Shown one piece after another: positions 60,680 to 64,000 of a DNA stretch of 64,000 nt (the first letter of the stretch is position 1; each line of letters starts with the position of its first letter). Below the pieces are notes generated by a model. That model saw only the letters and a program-made list of their open reading frames with translations. It was not told where the DNA came from and ran no database searches. The DNA lies in contig NZ_CP168496.1 in NCBI RefSeq assembly GCF_042944905.1, positions 3,782,001-3,846,000 on the forward strand, written 5' to 3'. The stretch comes from Psychrobacillus sp042944905 (GTDB lineage Bacteria; Bacillota; Bacilli; Bacillales_A; Planococcaceae). Made by a program: the position numbers and the translations under genes.

Positions 60680-61123
60680 ATGTTGTTTATGATGGTTGTC
60701 AAAGCCTCGAAGAATTCGGAGGCCGGAAATCTCCCGAGCTCTGAGCTCATTGAAGCCATGACGAAGTACAATGAGGAATTAGTTAAGGCAGGCGTTCGGG
60801 TTGCGGCTAAAGGACTTCATCCAAGTTCAAATGGGATTCGCCTTTCGTATCCGAAACCAGGGGAAAAGCCGATAGTTACGGATGGCCCATTTACGGAAAC
60901 GAAAGAATTGATTGCCGGGTTCATTCTGATTGATGTGAAGTCGAGGGAAGAGGCCATCGAGTGGGCCATGCGGATGCCGGACCCACAAGGACATGGGGAA
61001 GGTCAGATTGAATTGCGTCAAGTATTTGAGGCGCCGGAGCTGACCGAGGATCCGGAAATGTTGGCCAAGGAAGCGGAATTACGCAAGAAATCTGAGAAGG
61101 GAAGGCAATCGTGCCCCCTATAG
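60680..61123 (+). CDS. YciI-like (DGPF domain) protein, compositionally foreign
   Basis: Protein of 147 aa with the YCII/DGPF signature KPIVTDGPFTETKELIAGF near residue 61 and AIEWAMRMPDPQGHGEGQIE near residue 91. These proteins are often encoded beside ECF sigma factors, but none is adjacent. The gene is about half G+C by eye, far above its AT-rich neighbours, so it is probably acquired. The last residues (KGRQSCPL) lie at the edge of the GC-rich patch, so a 3' truncation is possible. GAAGGAGG precedes the ATG. Confidence 0.8.
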   Translation: MLFMMVVKASKNSEAGNLPSSELIEAMTKYNEELVKAGVRVAAKGLHPSSNGIRLSYPKPGEKPIVTDGPFTETKELIAGFILIDVKSREEAIEWAMRMPDPQGHGEGQIELRQVFEAPELTEDPEMLAKEAELRKKSEKGRQSCPL

Positions 61124-61258
61124 ACAACTTGTATCAAAAACTAACGAACACACCATATTTAGATCTAAGCTAAATCCTGAATGGTTAAATATTAACACCG
61201 ATTTTACAGGAAAAGTTTTGTATCCCACAAAACTGAAGGTGCTTAGTTAAAGATTATA

Positions 61259-61283
61259 GAGTTGCCATCGGCAGCTCTTTTTT
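61259..61283 (+). terminator. hairpin terminator after the YciI gene
   Basis: GAGTTGCC and GGCAGCTC pair around ATC with one G-U pair, followed by TTTTTT. It lies about 135 nt after the YciI gene stop. Confidence 0.75.
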
Positions 61284-61287
61284 CTTA

Positions 61288-61321
61288 TTGAACTAAAGGG
61301 GCGGTTTAGTTGAATAAGAGG
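61288..61321 (+). repeat. cassette-border-like spacer motif, copy 1
   Basis: TTGAACTAAA and TTTAGTTGAA flank a short GGGGCGG centre, forming a near-palindrome with one mismatch. Related sequences lie at 61870-61900, 61984-62000 and 62443-62470, each bordering one of the small genes here. Confidence 0.6.
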
Positions 61322-61399
61322 TATTTTTGGCAATGTGTAGAATTGTTAAATAGGAACTACAATTTCAAGTAATATTATTTTTATGTGAGGTAATAATTC

Positions 61400-61867
61400 A
61401 TGAATGATTACATTAAAACAATGAGAGAAATGATTGGAAACAAAATATTGCTGACAGTTGGTTGTGGAGCAATCATAGAAGACCAACAAGGAAGGATTCT
61501 TTTGCAGGAACGGGTTGGACAAGACATGTGGGGCATTCCAGGTGGAATTATGGAAATTGGTGAAACTTTTGAAGAGACTGTTAAACGAGAAGTATTTGAG
61601 GAAACAAACCTCACAATTACTGAAGTTTCTTTGTTTGGAATATACTCAGGTAAAAAAGGTTTTGCGAGTTATCCTAATGGAGACAAAGTATATAGCATCC
61701 AAATCATATTCCAATCAAGAAATTATGAAGGAAGTCTAAAACAAAATATAGAAAGTAAACAATTACGTTTTTTCTCAAAAGAAGAGCTTCCAACTAACAT
61801 TAATTCCCATCAAGCCCCTTTTATCATTGACTGGCTAAATAATGTACCTATTCCCGTAGTAAAATAA
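61400..61867 (+). CDS. Nudix hydrolase
   Basis: Nudix family pyrophosphohydrolase (155 aa). The Nudix box is complete: G at WGIPGGIMEIGE, then TFEETVKREVFEETN near residue 52, giving the G-x5-E-x7-RE-x2-EE pattern. The substrate (a nucleoside diphosphate derivative) is not predictable. A weak ribosome site (GTGAGGTAA) precedes ATG. It is flanked on both sides by related TTTAGTTGAA-type spacers, which suggests mobile-gene exchange. Confidence 0.88.
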   Translation: MNDYIKTMREMIGNKILLTVGCGAIIEDQQGRILLQERVGQDMWGIPGGIMEIGETFEETVKREVFEETNLTITEVSLFGIYSGKKGFASYPNGDKVYSIQIIFQSRNYEGSLKQNIESKQLRFFSKEELPTNINSHQAPFIIDWLNNVPIPVVK

Positions 61868-61869
61868 AA

Positions 61870-61900
61870 AAGTGTTTAACTGATAGTTGCGTTGAACCAA
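61870..61900 (+). repeat. diverged spacer motif, copy 2
   Basis: AAGTGTTTAACTGATAGTTG and GTTGAACCAATAG resemble copy 1, but are diverged. It immediately follows the Nudix stop. Confidence 0.4.
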
Positions 61901-61978
61901 TAGTGATTAACGTATTTCTTTTTTACTTGGAGGGGTGGGTATGATAGGCTGGGCTGCCTGATGAATGATGCTGTATAT

Positions 61979-62005
61979 AAGAAGCAGTTTAGTTGAACAA
62001 GAACG
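61979..62005 (+). repeat. spacer motif, copy 3
   Basis: AAGAAGCAGTTTAGTTGAAC shares GCAGTTTAGTTGAA and AAGA with copy 1 (GCGGTTTAGTTGAATAAGAG). It lies upstream of the hypothetical gene at 62046. Confidence 0.55.
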
Positions 62006-62045
62006 GATTGTTAAGATATCTTGATTTAAACAAAGGGGTAATTAG

Positions 62046-62435
62046 TTGAAAAAGGTTGGATTTATTTTAGGTATTGTAATAGTTATTATTGCTGTGTTCA
62101 TATTTGTAAATAAATCATACTATCCTTCTCTTCCAATAGAAAATTTATCAGCAAAAGAAGTAATTGAAAAACTGGAAGAATCCGATAGTAAAGTAGTAGA
62201 AATTGCATTTGAAGATGAAATGATTTGGTATATCACAAGAACTGAAAATGAAGGTATCTTGGTGGCTGATGAATATATAAAAAAAATGATTAGTTCAAAT
62301 GGATGGGAATTTAAAGAAAAAGATGGTGCTGGTCTATTCTTTGAAAAAGATGGAGAAAGCTTAATTGCTACTACTCAAATGTGGACAAAAAATTACGTTC
62401 TCGTTAAAATTCAAAGCAAATTTAAAAAACTTTAG
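62046..62435 (+). CDS. hypothetical membrane-anchored protein
   Basis: Protein of 129 aa with a single N-terminal hydrophobic helix (VGFILGIVIVIIAVFIFVNK), probably a membrane anchor or uncleaved signal, and a soluble C-terminal domain rich in Glu and Lys. No lipobox is visible. The TTG start follows AAAGGGG at good spacing. No family is recognised. It lies in the same cassette-like stretch as the Nudix gene, and a terminator follows. Confidence 0.65.
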   Translation: MKKVGFILGIVIVIIAVFIFVNKSYYPSLPIENLSAKEVIEKLEESDSKVVEIAFEDEMIWYITRTENEGILVADEYIKKMISSNGWEFKEKDGAGLFFEKDGESLIATTQMWTKNYVLVKIQSKFKKL

Positions 62436-62442
62436 AGTCTTA

Positions 62443-62470
62443 TTAAGCTAACAGAGTGATTTAGTTCAAT
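62443..62470 (+). repeat. spacer motif, copy 4
   Basis: TTATTAAGCTAACAGAGTGA and TTTAGTTCAATAG follow the hypothetical gene's stop and match the inverted-arm pattern of copy 1. Confidence 0.45.
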
Positions 62471-62485
62471 AGTATACATCAAAAA

Positions 62486-62512
62486 AACGCTCAGATTTCT
62501 GAGCGTTTTTAC
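62486..62512 (+). terminator. terminator after the hypothetical gene
   Basis: AACGCTCAG and CTGAGCGTT pair around ATTT, followed by TTTAC on the plus strand and by a run of A residues upstream, so it may work on both strands. Confidence 0.75.
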
Positions 62513-62633
62513 TTGAATTTATATTGCCGATTTGCTGTTGAAATATAAACTGGTTAGTATGAAATTTACTTTGTTATTGGCATTTTTCTTCCCACCAACC
62601 GAACCCGTTACATTTAGCATTCGGTCTTTTTAT

Positions 62634-64000
62634 TTATGAGTTACCAGCTACTCGCTTTTCAAGTGGTTGGAATAATTTCTTTTTATCCATATTAGGTCTT
62701 ATCGTTTCTAGCTGCTCTAAAGCAATTTTGGCACCATAGTCCATTCCTTGGCATCCAGCAAGTAATAGTAAGTCACCTTCTGTTACATCCTGAAGGCTAT
62801 GCGCTATTGCCTCTGGTAATTCTTCATATAAATGAACGTTAATGCCAGCCTCATCCATTACTTCTTTAAATACAGCAAGCTCTGCATCGGAAACTATATC
62901 CTTTTGCGTGACATGAGAGCGACTAAGTGTTGCAACCACTTCATGGATTCCCAGTCTAGGAGCCCATTTTGCAATTGCTTCTGCATTTTCTTTATTTACC
63001 GTGACTCCTCTATCTCCGCGAATTGCATACACAAGAGAGACACGATTGAAATCCATTTTTTCTAATGTGCCCAGCGTGATATCTATATTTCCGCTATTAG
63101 CGAAATGATCATCAATCATCTTAAAATCATCTTCGAAAATTATTTCAAACCGACGTTCAACGCCAACAAATTCAAACAAACTTTTTTGAATAGTTGTAAT
63201 CGGCACCTCACATAATAATCCGATTACAATACTAACCATGGAGTTATAAACAGAGTGAAATCCAGGTGTAGAAAGTTGAATTTGGAATTGTTGCTTTGGA
63301 ATTACAAGATCTTGTGTAACTAAATCACGTGTAATTTCTACCGTGAATTTTGCGCGGCCCGTCGATAAATCTAAGTTGCTGCAAATGACATCTGCCGATT
63401 GTTCTTCTACTCCAATAGTGATTACTTTTGCTTTTGTTTTATTGACAAGAGAAGCAGAATATTTGTCATCCAAATTTAATATAGCGACTTTGTCTGCTCC
63501 CGCATTTCGAATCAAACTAGATTTATGTTCAAAATAATTCTCAAATGACGAGTGCAAATCGATATGCTCACGACTTATATTATTCAATGTTACAATATCA
63601 AAATCCACACAACCTACACGATTTAACTCTAATGCAGATGATGAGACTTCCATCGTTGCATGTGTGACACCTGCATCAACCATTTGTGCATAAAAACGTT
63701 GCAAGTCTAGAGATTCTGGCGTCGTCAATTCAGACGGCTCAGCATAGTCGCCGATTTTCACTACAACCGTACCCATTAGTCCCGTTTTAAGACCATGATT
63801 TTCTAAAATAGCATTCGTCATAAAAGATGTTGAGGTTTTTCCATTTGTAGCTGTAATACCAATGGTTTTAAGTTGTTGAGTTGGATGACCATAGTATGCA
63901 TCCGCAAGTGTCGCTAAAGCATTTCGCCCGCTCTCTACTTTGTATTGAGGTACATCTAAACCTTCTATAAATTCCTCTACTACGAGTGCGGTTGCTCCTT
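62634..64000 (-). CDS. Mur ligase family protein, divergent MurE-like (partial, runs off the right edge)
   Basis: Minus-strand frame of at least 455 codons open to the window edge; the start lies beyond 64000. The ATP loop TIGITATNGKTSTSFMTNAI lies just after the edge, and HATMEVSSSALELNRVGCVD and NLDDKYSASLVNK follow, so it belongs to the UDP-MurNAc-tripeptide synthetase group. However, the MurE acceptor motif DNPR and the DYAHTPDGLE loop are not seen; DDHFANSGNIDITLGTLEKM stands in that place. It is probably a paralogue with another substrate. The main murE gene is expected in the dcw cluster elsewhere. Confidence 0.75.
   Translation of the reverse strand, partial: GATALVVEEFIEGLDVPQYKVESGRNALATLADAYYGHPTQQLKTIGITATNGKTSTSFMTNAILENHGLKTGLMGTVVVKIGDYAEPSELTTPESLDLQRFYAQMVDAGVTHATMEVSSSALELNRVGCVDFDIVTLNNISREHIDLHSSFENYFEHKSSLIRNAGADKVAILNLDDKYSASLVNKTKAKVITIGVEEQSADVICSNLDLSTGRAKFTVEITRDLVTQDLVIPKQQFQIQLSTPGFHSVYNSMVSIVIGLLCEVPITTIQKSLFEFVGVERRFEIIFEDDFKMIDDHFANSGNIDITLGTLEKMDFNRVSLVYAIRGDRGVTVNKENAEAIAKWAPRLGIHEVVATLSRSHVTQKDIVSDAELAVFKEVMDEAGINVHLYEELPEAIAHSLQDVTEGDLLLLAGCQGMDYGAKIALEQLETIRPNMDKKKLFQPLEKRVAGNS

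Noticed and set aside
61939..61962. Very short ORF (MIGWAA) behind a strong ribosome-like site
   Set aside because: Six codons with no downstream attenuation structure or conservation evidence; likely chance.

Overview
This 64 kb window is a low-G+C Firmicutes chromosome segment. Endospore formation is indicated by sigH and by a CotD-type coat protein. Gene order and protein sequences fit the Bacillales, most likely Planococcaceae/Caryophanaceae relatives such as Psychrobacillus, Lysinibacillus or Sporosarcina; this assignment is inferred from layout and protein resemblance, not from a search. No rRNA or tRNA gene, complete insertion sequence, prophage or CRISPR array was seen.

Positions 1-2050 hold a YuiF/NhaC-type antiporter gene and a gap containing six degenerate 21-bp tandem units. 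Positions 2053-33700 are the conserved block ctsR-mcsA-mcsB-clpC-radA-yacL-ispD-ispF-gltX-cysE-cysS-mrnC-rlmB-rae1-sigH-rpmG-secE-nusG-rplK-rplA-rplJ-rplL-rsmC-rpoB-rpoC-rplGB-rpsL-rpsG-fusA-tuf, all on the minus strand. disA, which lies between radA and yacL in Bacillus subtilis, is absent. The block carries recognisable control elements: a CtsR operator, a cysteine T-box before cysE-cysS, an L10 leader, and several terminators.

Positions 34100-43200 are accessory: an extra RsgA GTPase behind a short leader ORF and terminator, an ABC exporter, a decayed dpp-ykf peptide-recycling operon (dppA and ykfD remnants flanking intact ykfA and ykfC), cotD, corA and rtcB.

Positions 43391-56689 form a compact ethanolamine-utilisation microcompartment locus: eutW-eutV-eutH-eutS-eutP-eutA-eutB-eutC-eutL-eutE-eutM-pduL-eutN-BMC-mdh. 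EutV has an ANTAR RNA-binding domain. Matching hexaloop hairpins overlap terminators before eutH and before eutA, so induction probably works by antitermination. There is no eutG-type alcohol dehydrogenase, eutD, eutT or eutJ in the cluster; a malate dehydrogenase gene closes the operon.

Positions 56800-64000 hold small accessory genes: a membrane protein, a thioesterase, a DUF4003 protein, RluF, an SRPBCC-ArsR pair behind a perfect 20-bp inverted repeat, a G+C-rich YciI gene, a Nudix gene and a small lipoprotein-sized or membrane-anchored protein separated by related spacer motifs, and an incomplete divergent Mur ligase at the right edge. Two dispersed repeat families (a ~100-bp element in three copies and a GC-rich palindrome in three or four copies) are scattered across the window.
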